Position numbers and translations under genes: made by a program
NCBI GenBank assembly: GCA_046347045.1
Contig: JAXMGX010000002.1
Coordinates: 310,001-374,000, forward strand
DNA: 64,000 nucleotides
From: ZC4RG30 sp046347045
GTDB taxonomy: Bacteria; Pseudomonadota; Gammaproteobacteria; Steroidobacterales; Steroidobacteraceae
Direction of reading: 5' to 3'
Notes under the pieces: generated by a model
What the model was told of the DNA's origin: nothing
Seen by the model: the letters and a program-made list of their open reading frames with translations, nothing else
Database searches by the model: none
Shown: in pieces, positions 50,811-59,040 of the stretch
Numbering within the stretch: position 1 is the first letter of the stretch
Layout of the letters: every line of letters starts with the position of its first letter

Positions 50811-52177
50811 CAGTGCAGATCCCCGGCGCCGGCGCCCAGCGCAGTGACCACGCGCTCGAGCCGGTTGGAACGCGAACCCTTCACCAGCAGCGTCACCTCC
50901 GGGGTGAGCGCCGCATTCACCGCGCGCGACAGCGCCTCGGCTTCGGCAAACCATTCGGCACCGGCGCCGAAGGCCTCCACGGCCAGTGTCGACAGCGGGC
51001 CCGTGGCGAACAGGCGCTGCACGCCGCGCGCACGCGCGTACTGGCCGATCTCGATGTGGCTGGCGCGGGCATGATCGCCAAGTTCGCCCATGTCACCCAT
51101 CACCAGCCACGGCCGGCCCGGCATGGCCACGAGCACATCGATGCCGGCGCGCATGGAGCTGGGATTGGCGTTGTAGGAATCGTCGATGAGGCGCGCACCC
51201 TGTGCGGTGCGTCCGGGCTGCAACCTTCCGGCCACCGGCTGCATCGCGGCCAGGCCCGCAACCACATCGTCGAGCGTGGCGCCTGCCGACACCGCGGCCG
51301 CCGCGGCGGCCAGCGAATTGCGCAGATTGTGCTGGCCGCCCACGTTCAGGCGCACCGCGCGCGTGCCCTGCGGCGCATGCAGCGTGTAGGTGGTGCGAAA
51401 ACCGGCGTCGGTGAGTTCGCTCGACACGTCGGTGGCGCTGAAATCCGCGCCGGCGTCCACGCCGAAGGTGACCACGCGCGCGCGCGTCATGCCGCGCCAC
51501 AGCCCGGCGTAGACATCGTCGGCGTTGATGATGGCCACGTCATCGGCATCGAGCCCCGCCACCATCTCGCCCTCGGCGCGCGCCACGCCATCGAGGTCGC
51601 CGAAACCCTCCAGGTGCTCGGCGCCGGCATTGGTGATCAATCCCACGTCCGGGCGCGCGATGCGCACCAGTTCGGCCACCTCGCCGGCGCGGTTGGCACC
51701 GATCTCGATCACGGCGCTGCGATGCTCGGCCGACAGCCGCAGCAGCGTCAGCGGCACGCCGATGTGATTGTTCAGGTTGCCGCGCGTGGCGAGACAGGGC
51801 CCGCGCCGGGCGAGGATGGCAGCCGTCATCTCCTTGACCGTGGTCTTGCCATTGCTGCCGGCCACGCCCACCACCACGCCGTCGAAGCGTTCGCGCCAAC
51901 CACTTGCGGCAGCCGTGAGCGCAGCCTGTCCATCGGCAACTTCGATCAGCGGCAGGCTGCTGCCTGGCATGGGGCGATCGACGACTGCGGCGATGGCGCC
52001 GGCGGCGGCGGCAGCGTCGACGAAATCATTGCCGTCGAAGCGCGGTCCGCGCAGCGCCAGGTAGATCTCGCCATCGCGCAGTGCACGGGTGTCGGTACCG
52101 ACGCCCGTGTAGGCATGGTCCTCGCCCTTGAACGAGCCACCGCACAGAGCGGCGAAATCGCGCAGCGTGCGAATCAT
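50810..52177 (-). CDS. murF: UDP-MurNAc-tripeptide--D-Ala-D-Ala ligase MurF
   Basis: A 455-residue Mur ligase adding the D-Ala-D-Ala made by DdlB. The ATP loop GSNGKTT is at 107-113. TRGNLNNHIGVPLTLL, IEIGANRAGEVAELV and IDDSYNANPSSMRAGID are MurF signatures. ATG 52177 overlaps the murE stop by 4 bp. Confidence 0.96.
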   Translation of the reverse strand: MIRTLRDFAALCGGSFKGEDHAYTGVGTDTRALRDGEIYLALRGPRFDGNDFVDAAAAAGAIAAVVDRPMPGSSLPLIEVADGQAALTAAASGWRERFDGVVVGVAGSNGKTTVKEMTAAILARRGPCLATRGNLNNHIGVPLTLLRLSAEHRSAVIEIGANRAGEVAELVRIARPDVGLITNAGAEHLEGFGDLDGVARAEGEMVAGLDADDVAIINADDVYAGLWRGMTRARVVTFGVDAGADFSATDVSSELTDAGFRTTYTLHAPQGTRAVRLNVGGQHNLRNSLAAAAAAVSAGATLDDVVAGLAAMQPVAGRLQPGRTAQGARLIDDSYNANPSSMRAGIDVLVAMPGRPWLVMGDMGELGDHARASHIEIGQYARARGVQRLFATGPLSTLAVEAFGAGAEWFAEAEALSRAVNAALTPEVTLLVKGSRSNRLERVVTALGAGAGDLH

Positions 52178-53694
52178 GCCGCACCGCCCCGGGCGACACC
52201 GTCGCGCGCCGCGGCGGCCAGCGCCGCGCGCACCTCGGCCTGGTCGCTGAACGGCCGCTGCTCGCTGCCGACGATCTGCACCGACTCGTGGCCCTTGCCG
52301 GCGACCAGCACCACATCGCCGGCGCGTGCGTCGCGCACGGCGGCAGCGATGGCCGCACGGCGATCCCGCTGCACCGACACCGGCGTGGCGCTGCCGGCGC
52401 AACCGGCGAGGATGTCAGCCACGATGGCATCGCCGGCTTCGGTGCGCGGGTTGTCGTCGGTGAGCACCACCCCATCGGCGCCGCGCGCGGCAATGGCGCC
52501 CATCTGCGGCCGCTTGCCGCGATCGCGATCACCGCCGCAGCCGAACACCACCACCAGCCTGCCGCTGCAGTGGCGGCGCAGCACCTGCAGCGCCTTGCCC
52601 AGCGCATCGGGCGTGTGCGCGTAGTCCACCACCACCAGCGGTCCGCCGGCGCGCGTCAGCACCTCGAGCCTGCCGGAAGGCGGCGTCAATGCGCCCAGCG
52701 CGGCAACCGCGCGCGACAGCGCGATGCCGCTGCCAAGCAGCACGGCCAGCACCGCCAGCACATTGTCCACGTTGAATTCGCCCAGCAGGCGCGTCGCCAC
52801 CTCGGCGTCGCCGAAGCTCGAGGTCAGCGCGAAGCGCGTGCCCGCGGCATCGAAGTGCACGGCATGGGCCTGGACGAAGCGACCCCGCGGCACACCGCCC
52901 GTCTGCCGCGTGCAGGCGATGCGGTCGGCGAAAGCCGGCCGCGCAGCAAGCTCCGCGCCGAAGGCGTCATCCACATTGAACACGCGCAGCCGCACGTCAT
53001 CACGTTCGAACAGGCTGGCCTTGGCCGCGCCATAACGCTGCATGTCGCCGTGGAAATCCAGGTGATCGCGGGTGAGGTTGGTGAACACCGCCGCGTCGAA
53101 ATGCACATGATTCACGCGACCCTGCGCAAGACCATGCGAGGAAACCTCCATCGCCGTCTTGCGCGCCCCGCGCGTGGCGAAGTCCGCGAGCTGCCGCTGC
53201 ACGGTCACCGCGTCGGGCGTCGTCATCTCGCCGGCGGCGAGCTCGCCGCCGAAGGCCGCACCCAGCGTGCCCAGGTATGCCGCCGGCAGGTCGCAGGCCG
53301 ACAGCGCCTGCGCCAGCAGCCAGGCGCAGGTCGTCTTGCCATTGGTGCCGGTGACGCCCACCACATCGAGCCGTCGCGAGGGCGAGGCGAAGAAGCGATC
53401 GGCGATGAGGCTGGCGCGTTCGGTGAGGCGTGGCACTTCGGCCAGCACGATGTCGGACTCGAAGCGCGGCGGCTGCCGCGCGCCATCCGTCTCCCAGACG
53501 ATCGCGGCGGCGCCGCGGCGCGCCACGTCGGCCGCGAAGTCCAGTCCGTGACGGCGTTCGCCGCGGAGGGCGAGAAAAGCGCCGCCAGGCCGAACCTGGC
53601 GGCTGTCCAACGTCACGTCTGTCAGCGATACATCCCGCGGCACACTCGCGATGCCCGCGAGCAGCGAACCCAGCGACACGCCAGCCGCGCTCAA
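52174..53694 (-). CDS. murE: UDP-MurNAc-tripeptide synthetase MurE (meso-DAP adding)
   Basis: A 506-residue Mur ligase adding the third amino acid. The ATP loop GTNGKTT is at 116-122. The DNPR motif in LTDDNPRTEAGDAI indicates meso-diaminopimelate as substrate, as expected for a Gram-negative cell. TNLTRDHLDFHGDMQRYG is also typical. The start overlaps the ftsI stop by 4 bp. Confidence 0.96.
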   Translation of the reverse strand: MSAAGVSLGSLLAGIASVPRDVSLTDVTLDSRQVRPGGAFLALRGERRHGLDFAADVARRGAAAIVWETDGARQPPRFESDIVLAEVPRLTERASLIADRFFASPSRRLDVVGVTGTNGKTTCAWLLAQALSACDLPAAYLGTLGAAFGGELAAGEMTTPDAVTVQRQLADFATRGARKTAMEVSSHGLAQGRVNHVHFDAAVFTNLTRDHLDFHGDMQRYGAAKASLFERDDVRLRVFNVDDAFGAELAARPAFADRIACTRQTGGVPRGRFVQAHAVHFDAAGTRFALTSSFGDAEVATRLLGEFNVDNVLAVLAVLLGSGIALSRAVAALGALTPPSGRLEVLTRAGGPLVVVDYAHTPDALGKALQVLRRHCSGRLVVVFGCGGDRDRGKRPQMGAIAARGADGVVLTDDNPRTEAGDAIVADILAGCAGSATPVSVQRDRRAAIAAAVRDARAGDVVLVAGKGHESVQIVGSEQRPFSDQAEVRAALAAAARDGVARGGAA

Positions 53695-55409
53695 CGCCGC
53701 ACCACCGTGGTGACGCCGGTGAGCGGATCGGATGCCTGCCCCGCGGCGCCATCCGGCGCCACGCCCATCAGCCTCAGCGCACCACCGACCACTGCGGAGA
53801 ACACCGGCGCGGCCACGTCGCCACCGTAGTAGAGATTGCCGGCTGGATCGTCGATCACTACCACTGCGGCGAGGCGCGGCTGCGTGGCGGGAGCAACGCC
53901 GCCGAATACCGCCGTGTGGCGGTCGTCGAAGTAGCTGCCACCTGAATTCTTCTGCGCGGTGCCGGTCTTGCCCGCCACGCGGTAGCCGGCGATCGCCGCC
54001 TTGGTGCCGGTGCCTTCCGACACCACGCCTTCGAGCAGGCCGATCAGCGTGCGCGCCGTGCGTTCGCTGATCACGCGCTCGCCGGCGACTTCGCCGTCCA
54101 CCTTCAGCATCGATACCGGCCGCGAAACACCCAGCGCGCCGATGGTGGCGTAGGCATGCGCAAGCTGCAGCGGCGTCACCGACAACCCGTAGCCATACGA
54201 CAGCGACGCGATGCCCGTGGGCCGCCAGCTACCGTAGTTGGACAGCACGCCGGCCGACTCGCCCGGAAAACCGCTGGCGGTCACGTGGCCGAACCCGAGC
54301 TGCGTCAGCGTGCCCCAGAGCTGCTGCGGCTCCAGCGCCAGCGCGATCTTGCTCATGCCCACGTTCGAGGAGTACGCGAGGATCTGCGCCAGGCCGATGG
54401 TGCCGTGCGGATGCTCGTCCATGATGATCTTCGAACCCACCTTCACCAGGCTCGTATCCACCACGCTGCTGGCGTCGAAGCGGCCGGACTCCAGCGCCGC
54501 AGCCATCACGAAGGGCTTGATGCTCGAGCCCGGCTCGAGGATGTCGGTGGCGGCGCGGTTGCGGTACATCGCCGCCGTGACCTGGGAGCGGTCGTTCGGG
54601 TTGAAAGTGGGCCGGTTCGCCATCGCGAGGACCTCGCCCGTGGTCACGTCGATCACCACCACCGAACCGGACTGCGCATGGTTCGCCGCCATCGCCGCCA
54701 TCAGCTCGCGGTAGGCGATGTACTGGATCCGCATGTCGATGCTGAGCTTCAGGTCCCGCCCCTCGCGCGCGGTGCGGATGTTCTCGATGTCCTCGACCTT
54801 GCGACCCATGCGGTCCTGGATCACGCGCTTGAGGCCCGCTTCACCGGCCAGCCAGTGGTCGAAGGCCAGCTCGGCGCCCTCCTGACCCTCGTCGTCGATG
54901 TTGGTGAAGCCCAGCACATGGCCCACCACTTCGCCGGCCGGATAGAAGCGGCGGTATTCGCGCGTCAGGTGCAGGCCCGGCAGGTTCAGCGCGCGCACCG
55001 CCTGGGCATCCTTCGGCGGCAGGTGCCGCGCCAGCCACAGGAAGCTGCGCTGCTGGTTGCTCGAGATGCGGCGCGTGAGCTCGGCGCGATTGCGGTGCAG
55101 CGCCTGCGACAGTTCCTTCCACTTCTCCGGCACCAGCGACAGCTCGGAAGGATTCGCCCAGGCCGATTCCATCGGCGTGCTCACCGCCAGCGTCACGCCA
55201 TTGCGGTCGACGATGCTGCCACGGTTGGCCGTGGTGGTGACCTCGCGAGTGAAACGCGCGTCGCCCTGGCTGATCAGGAATTCGCGGTCGACGAGCTGCA
55301 GGTCGATGGCGCGCGCCACCAGTCCGCCGGCTGCCAGCGACAGCGCGCCGAAGGCGAACCAGGCGCGCAGCCGGAAATTGGCGGAGTCCGAGCGCGCGGC
55401 GCGGCTCAT
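53691..55409 (-). CDS. ftsI: Septal transpeptidase FtsI (PBP3)
   Basis: A 572-residue class B penicillin-binding protein. A short cytoplasmic tail and one transmembrane helix (about 16-37) precede the pedestal domain (GSIVDRNGVTLAVSTP). The transpeptidase domain has S295-S-I-K298, the SSN motif at about 347-349, and KTGT at 481-484. It cross-links septal peptidoglycan with FtsW. It lies 16 bp after ftsL. Confidence 0.96.
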   Translation of the reverse strand: MSRAARSDSANFRLRAWFAFGALSLAAGGLVARAIDLQLVDREFLISQGDARFTREVTTTANRGSIVDRNGVTLAVSTPMESAWANPSELSLVPEKWKELSQALHRNRAELTRRISSNQQRSFLWLARHLPPKDAQAVRALNLPGLHLTREYRRFYPAGEVVGHVLGFTNIDDEGQEGAELAFDHWLAGEAGLKRVIQDRMGRKVEDIENIRTAREGRDLKLSIDMRIQYIAYRELMAAMAANHAQSGSVVVIDVTTGEVLAMANRPTFNPNDRSQVTAAMYRNRAATDILEPGSSIKPFVMAAALESGRFDASSVVDTSLVKVGSKIIMDEHPHGTIGLAQILAYSSNVGMSKIALALEPQQLWGTLTQLGFGHVTASGFPGESAGVLSNYGSWRPTGIASLSYGYGLSVTPLQLAHAYATIGALGVSRPVSMLKVDGEVAGERVISERTARTLIGLLEGVVSEGTGTKAAIAGYRVAGKTGTAQKNSGGSYFDDRHTAVFGGVAPATQPRLAAVVVIDDPAGNLYYGGDVAAPVFSAVVGGALRLMGVAPDGAAGQASDPLTGVTTVVRR

Positions 55410-55425
55410 GGCGTCACTCCGCGGA

Positions 55426-55707
55426 TCATGGCTTCACCACGCGGATGCGCGCCGGATCGGGAGTCACCATCTTCAGGCGCGACGTGGCCACGCGCTCGAC
55501 AAAGGCATGCGTGGACCAGGCGCTCTGCTCGAGCTGCAGTTGACCCCACTCCACTTCGAGCCTGTCGCGCTGCGCATGCATGCGCTCCAGCTCCACGAAC
55601 AGCTCGCGCGAGCGATGCCGCGTGTACACCGCGCCGCCGGCCGAGCCCAGCACCAGGAACCACAGCAGCGCGACGAAGACCCAGCGATAGCGCGCCAGCC
55701 GGCTCAT
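55426..55707 (-). CDS. ftsL: Cell division protein FtsL
   Basis: A 93-residue bitopic protein with one transmembrane helix (about 8-28) and a periplasmic coiled coil (RHRSRELFVELERMHAQRDRLE) that pairs with FtsB and binds FtsQ. Identification rests on topology, size and position between rsmH and ftsI. Its start overlaps the rsmH stop by 4 bp. Confidence 0.92.
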   Translation of the reverse strand: MSRLARYRWVFVALLWFLVLGSAGGAVYTRHRSRELFVELERMHAQRDRLEVEWGQLQLEQSAWSTHAFVERVATSRLKMVTPDPARIRVVKP

Positions 55708-56663
55708 GCGCTCACCGCCGGCAGCCGCTCGGCCACGCGCAGGATGGCCGAGCGCGAGCGCGGATTCGCGGCCACCTCGGCAGCGGAAGCCTTGACCTTC
55801 CTGCCCACGCGCGCAAGGCGCGGCGTGAACGCCGGCGCCACCGGCAACCGCGCCCAGGCCGGATCAGGCTGCGACTCGCGGCGGATGAAATGCTTCACCG
55901 CGCGGTCTTCCAGCGAGTGGAAGCTGATCACGGCCAGGCGGCCGCCGGGCGCAAGCACGTCGAGTGAAGCTTCGAGGCCGCGCGACAACTCACCGAGTTC
56001 GTCGTTCACGTGCATGCGCAGCGCCTGGAAGGTGCGCGTGGCGGGATTCTTGCCGCGCTCGCGCGTCGGCACGGCTCGCGCAACGATGTCCGCGAGCCGG
56101 GAAGTGGTGACGATGGGCTCGAGCGCGCGCGCCTCGACGATATGCCGCGCGATGCGCCCGGCGAAGCGCTCCTCCCCCAGCGACCCGATCACGTCGCGGA
56201 TCTCATCGGCCGCGGCGTGGGCGAGCCACTCCGCGGCGCTGAGGCCATGCGACGGGTCCATGCGCATGTCGAGCGGACCGGCGGCCTGGAAGCTGAAGCC
56301 GCGCGCGGCGTCGTCGAGCTGCGGCGAAGACACGCCGAGGTCGAACAGAACCCCTCGAACGGGACGTCCTTGGCCATGTGCCGCGACCAGTGATGCGAGC
56401 GCGCCGAACGCAGCGCGGACCACCACAAGGCGTGGCTCTGATTCGAAGCGCCGGCGAGCGGCCTCGACGGCCTGCGGATCCCGGTCGATGGCGAGTACCC
56501 GCCCATCAGCTCCCAGCGCAGAAAGTATGCGTGCCGCATGCCCGCCGCGGCCGAAGGTCGCGTCGATGAACAATCCTGCGCGCGGCGCGGAAGCGTCAGG
56601 CCCTGGCCCGAGCCCGAGTCCTTCGAGAACTTCCTCGACAAGCACCGGCTTGTGCTCATGCAA
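55704..56663 (-). CDS. rsmH: 16S rRNA (cytosine-1402-N4)-methyltransferase RsmH
   Basis: A 319-residue SAM methyltransferase (formerly MraW). The start is a TTG at 56663 giving (M)HEHKPVLVEEVLEGL; GGGGAG lies 8 nt upstream, and the nearby ATG is in another frame. Motifs: FIDATFGRGGHAARIL (SAM loop), AIDRDPQAV, FDLGVSSPQLDDAARGFSF, KNPATRTFQALRM and VISFHSLEDRAVKHF. It is the second gene of the dcw cluster. Confidence 0.96.
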   Translation of the reverse strand: MHEHKPVLVEEVLEGLGLGPGPDASAPRAGLFIDATFGRGGHAARILSALGADGRVLAIDRDPQAVEAARRRFESEPRLVVVRAAFGALASLVAAHGQGRPVRGVLFDLGVSSPQLDDAARGFSFQAAGPLDMRMDPSHGLSAAEWLAHAAADEIRDVIGSLGEERFAGRIARHIVEARALEPIVTTSRLADIVARAVPTRERGKNPATRTFQALRMHVNDELGELSRGLEASLDVLAPGGRLAVISFHSLEDRAVKHFIRRESQPDPAWARLPVAPAFTPRLARVGRKVKASAAEVAANPRSRSAILRVAERLPAVSA

Positions 56664-56688
56664 TGACGCGACTCCCCTCGCCCCGACA

Positions 56689-57141
56689 TCACAACGACAG
56701 GGCGCCGAACTGCGCGGGCAGATCGGTGCCGGACAGCGGCGTCTTCGCCCACTCGGCGCAGTGCTCGTTCCAGCGCGCCTCGTCCCACAGTTCCAGCCGC
56801 TTGCCCTGGCCGATCAGCATGGCGCTGCGATCGAGCTGCACGAATTCACGCAGTTCCGGCGACAGCGCGATGCGGCCGTGGCCGTCCAGCTCCACCTCGG
56901 AGGCGCGACCGACCAGCATGTGCTGCAGCTCGTAGCTGCGCGGATGCAGGCTGGGCAGGCTCATCACCTGCTGCTCGATCTGCTCCCAGTCGGGAGTCGG
57001 GTAGATCAGCAGGCACTTGTCGCGGTCGGCCGTGACCACCAGGCGGCCCTCGCCGCGGGCAGCCAGCAGCGTGCGATGCCGGGTTGGCACCACCACTCGA
57101 CCCTTGTCATCGACAGTGACTTTTGTTGCGCCGCGGAACAT
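56689..57141 (-). CDS. mraZ: Transcriptional regulator MraZ
   Basis: A 150-residue protein of two AbrB-like SpoVT repeats: FRGATKVTVDDKGRVVVPTRHR near the N-terminus and SEVELDGHGRIALSPELREF in the second half, each with the DNA-contact (D/G)-x-x-GR motif. MraZ forms a ring and binds the repeat boxes upstream of its own gene, usually repressing the dcw operon. Exactly such boxes are found 18-42 bp upstream of the start. Confidence 0.96.
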   Translation of the reverse strand: MFRGATKVTVDDKGRVVVPTRHRTLLAARGEGRLVVTADRDKCLLIYPTPDWEQIEQQVMSLPSLHPRSYELQHMLVGRASEVELDGHGRIALSPELREFVQLDRSAMLIGQGKRLELWDEARWNEHCAEWAKTPLSGTDLPAQFGALSL

Positions 57142-57158
57142 GCCCTGAAACGGGGGTT

Positions 57159-57183
57159 ACCCACGTTTCCCCACTTTCGCCCA
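57159..57183 (-). promoter_or_regulatory. MraZ operator: three TGGGN boxes
   Basis: On the minus strand TGGGC (57179-57183), TGGGG (57169-57173) and TGGGT (57159-57163) are separated by exactly 5 nt each, one per helical turn. This is the known MraZ recognition pattern. They lie between the predicted transcription start and the mraZ ATG, so binding should block the early transcript. Confidence 0.93.
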
Positions 57184-57192
57184 CTAGACGCC

Positions 57193-57221
57193 ACTATGAA
57201 ACGCGTGCGTGGTTATGTCAA
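57193..57221 (-). promoter_or_regulatory. Sigma-70 promoter of the dcw operon (Pmra)
   Basis: On the minus strand TTGACA (57216-57221) is followed after 17 bp by CATAGT (57193-57198). This is a perfect -35 with a 4/6 -10 at optimal spacing. The start would be near 57186, next to the first MraZ box. The 132 bp between this promoter and the rnpB 3' end hold an imperfect hairpin and an A-run but no gene I can support. Confidence 0.85.
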
Positions 57222-57352
57222 CGCTGTTTCGCGATTTTTTTGTTTACGCCACAACGACTTACGTGAGTTCGCAAAAGTGGGACGAACCTCACGCGAACTT
57301 CCCTTTCGATTCCGTGACTTGGACGATTTTGCTCACAAGCAACATCGCGATT

Positions 57353-57745
57353 GGGGGGGAGCCGGCCGGTAAGCCGGGTTCTGTCGTGGGCAATCATTCC
57401 TCTACGGACTGCGTCACCGCAGCCCTTGAGCAGCCTACCCGGAAGCACGCGGGACCCACGCTGCAGCAGGACCTTGCGATCCCCTGCGACTTCCCTATTT
57501 GGCCTTGCTCCAGGTGGGGTTTGCCGTGCCGTCGACTGTTGCCAGCGACGCGGTGCGCTCTTACCGCACCGTTTCACCCTTGCCAGCACGCATTGCTGCG
57601 CACTTCGGCGGTTTGCTTTCTGTTGCACTTTCCGTGGGCTCGCGCCCCCCAGGGGTTACCTGGCACCTTGTCCTCAGGAGCCCGGACTTTCCTCCCCGGC
57701 GCGCCTTGCGACGCGCCGCAGCGATTGCCTGGCCGGCTCCCCCGC
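57353..57745 (-). ncRNA. rnpB: RNase P RNA (class A)
   Basis: About 390 nt on the minus strand. The universal core is present: GGAGGAAAGTCCGGGCTC near the 5' side, AGAAAGCAAACCGCCG, GGTAAGAGCGCACCG, GGCAAACCCCACC, GGAGCAAGGCCAAATAGGG, GGGTAGGCTGC and the 3' ACGACAGAACCCGGCTTA. The ends are set by helix P1: GGGGGAGCCGG at the 5' end (57733-57743) pairs perfectly with CCGGCTCCCCC at the 3' end (57355-57365). This RNA is the catalytic part of the enzyme that matures tRNA 5' ends. Exact ends may differ by a few bases. Confidence 0.97.
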
Positions 57746-57798
57746 GCGCACATTACCACGCTATCGTTGTGGCCCATCCAGACCGAAGGAAGATCGCC

Positions 57799-58320
57799 AT
57801 GCTCCGCCATAGCCTGATCGGCCTCAGCTTCGCTGCCATCGCCCTGCCGCTGCTCGCCGCGGATTCGCTGCAGGTGAAGACCGGCCTCTGGGAAACCACC
57901 ATCGTCTCCAACGCCACCGGCATGAGCATGCCCGCGGAGCAGCTGTCGAAGATGCCGCCCGCGCAGCGCGCGCAGATGGAACAGATGATGAAGCAGATGT
58001 CGGCGCGCGGCCCGCGCACGCACAAGGAAAAATCCTGCATCACCGAGAAGGACCTGAAAGAGGGCGCATTCCGCGGCGCCGACGACAATGACAAGGAGCA
58101 CTGCAAGTACACGCAGGTAAGCTCCACGCCGCGCCACCAGGAGGTGACCTATGCCTGCAGTGGCGGCGGCCACTCGGGCAATGGCCGCATGGTGATCGAC
58201 GCGCCGGACAGCACGCATGTGCAGGGCACCATCGACTTCAAGAGCGATAGCGCCACCATTAACATGAAGCTGACGGGCGTGTGGCTGTCCGCCAGCTGCG
58301 CCGGCGCCGACAAGGACTGA
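57799..58320 (+). CDS. DUF3617 family periplasmic protein
   Basis: A 173-residue protein starting at ATG 57799 after GGAAG. A signal peptide (MLRHSLIGLSFAAIALPLLA) is followed by LQVKTGLWETTIVSNATGMSMP, the typical DUF3617 opening with GLWE. Three Cys are spread through the domain (SCITEK, EHCKY, YACSGG), plus one in a C-terminal SASC. The function of this family is unknown. It is divergent from rnpB and converges on the ModA-like gene. Confidence 0.82.
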   Translation: MLRHSLIGLSFAAIALPLLAADSLQVKTGLWETTIVSNATGMSMPAEQLSKMPPAQRAQMEQMMKQMSARGPRTHKEKSCITEKDLKEGAFRGADDNDKEHCKYTQVSSTPRHQEVTYACSGGGHSGNGRMVIDAPDSTHVQGTIDFKSDSATINMKLTGVWLSASCAGADKD

Positions 58321-58347
58321 CGCGGGCGCGTTCCCGCGCGGCGGGGT

Positions 58348-59040
58348 TCAGCCCGGCGGCGCCATGCCGTGCGCCTGCTTGAGCTGGGCCGTTGCCGGCG
58401 ACGCCAGGAATTGCAGCAGCGCGCGCGCCGCGGCAGGCTGCGCCGACGCGCTGCACACGCCGCCCGAGAAGATCGTCAGCGACTGGATGGACGCGGGCAG
58501 CGGCCCCAGCACCTCGATACCCGGCAGGTTCATCAACTCCGAAAGCTGCTGGAATCCCAGCTCGGCCCGGCCGTCGGCCACCAGCGAACCGACGGGGGTT
58601 CCCGGCGGCGGCACCACGATGCGCGGCCGCACCTGCTCGAGGATTCCCCAGCGTTTGAAGAGCTGCTCCAGATAGACGCCGCTCGGACCCGTGGAAAAAC
58701 TCAGCGAGGCCGCCGACTGCACCGCGCGGCGCACCTCTTCCTCGGTGGACACCGGCAACCGATGCGCGCCCTTGCGCACCGCGATCGCAACGCCGGACTC
58801 CACCACATCGACGCGCTCCGGCAGCACGCGGCCGGCGGCGATCAGCTTGTCGATGGCGCTGGCGGACAGCACCGCCACGTCGAAGGCCTCGCCCTGCTCG
58901 ATGCGCCGGGCCACGTCCACGCCGCCACCTGCCTGGGCGCTCACCACCTGGCCGGTCTGCTGCTGGTAGCGATCGGCCAGCACCGCCAGCAGCTCGCGCG
59001 TGGCCATCGACGAGATCATCTTCAGGGCTTCATTCTTCAT
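58348..59040 (-). CDS. ModA-like substrate-binding-domain protein without signal peptide
   Basis: A 230-residue protein resembling molybdate/tungstate-type periplasmic binding proteins: an early SSMATRELLAVLADRYQQQTG, then GGGVDVARRIEQGEAFDVAVLSA, VAIAVRKGA and a closing TAQLKQAHGM. There is no N-terminal hydrophobic stretch in the open frame, so export is not supported. No permease or ATPase gene is adjacent. The ATG overlaps the rsmI stop by 4 bp, so it is translated with rsmI. It may be a cytoplasmic ligand-binding protein; the ligand is unknown. Confidence 0.7.
   Translation of the reverse strand: MKNEALKMISSMATRELLAVLADRYQQQTGQVVSAQAGGGVDVARRIEQGEAFDVAVLSASAIDKLIAAGRVLPERVDVVESGVAIAVRKGAHRLPVSTEEEVRRAVQSAASLSFSTGPSGVYLEQLFKRWGILEQVRPRIVVPPPGTPVGSLVADGRAELGFQQLSELMNLPGIEVLGPLPASIQSLTIFSGGVCSASAQPAAARALLQFLASPATAQLKQAHGMAPPG

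Noticed and set aside
55426..55663. Second frame overlapping ftsL (85 codons)
   Set aside because: The real ftsL frame has the transmembrane helix and coiled coil; the other frame has neither.
57209..57817. Several open frames across 57.2-57.8 kb
   Set aside because: They cover the RNase P RNA gene, whose conserved core and P1 pairing are unmistakable. No protein-family similarity.
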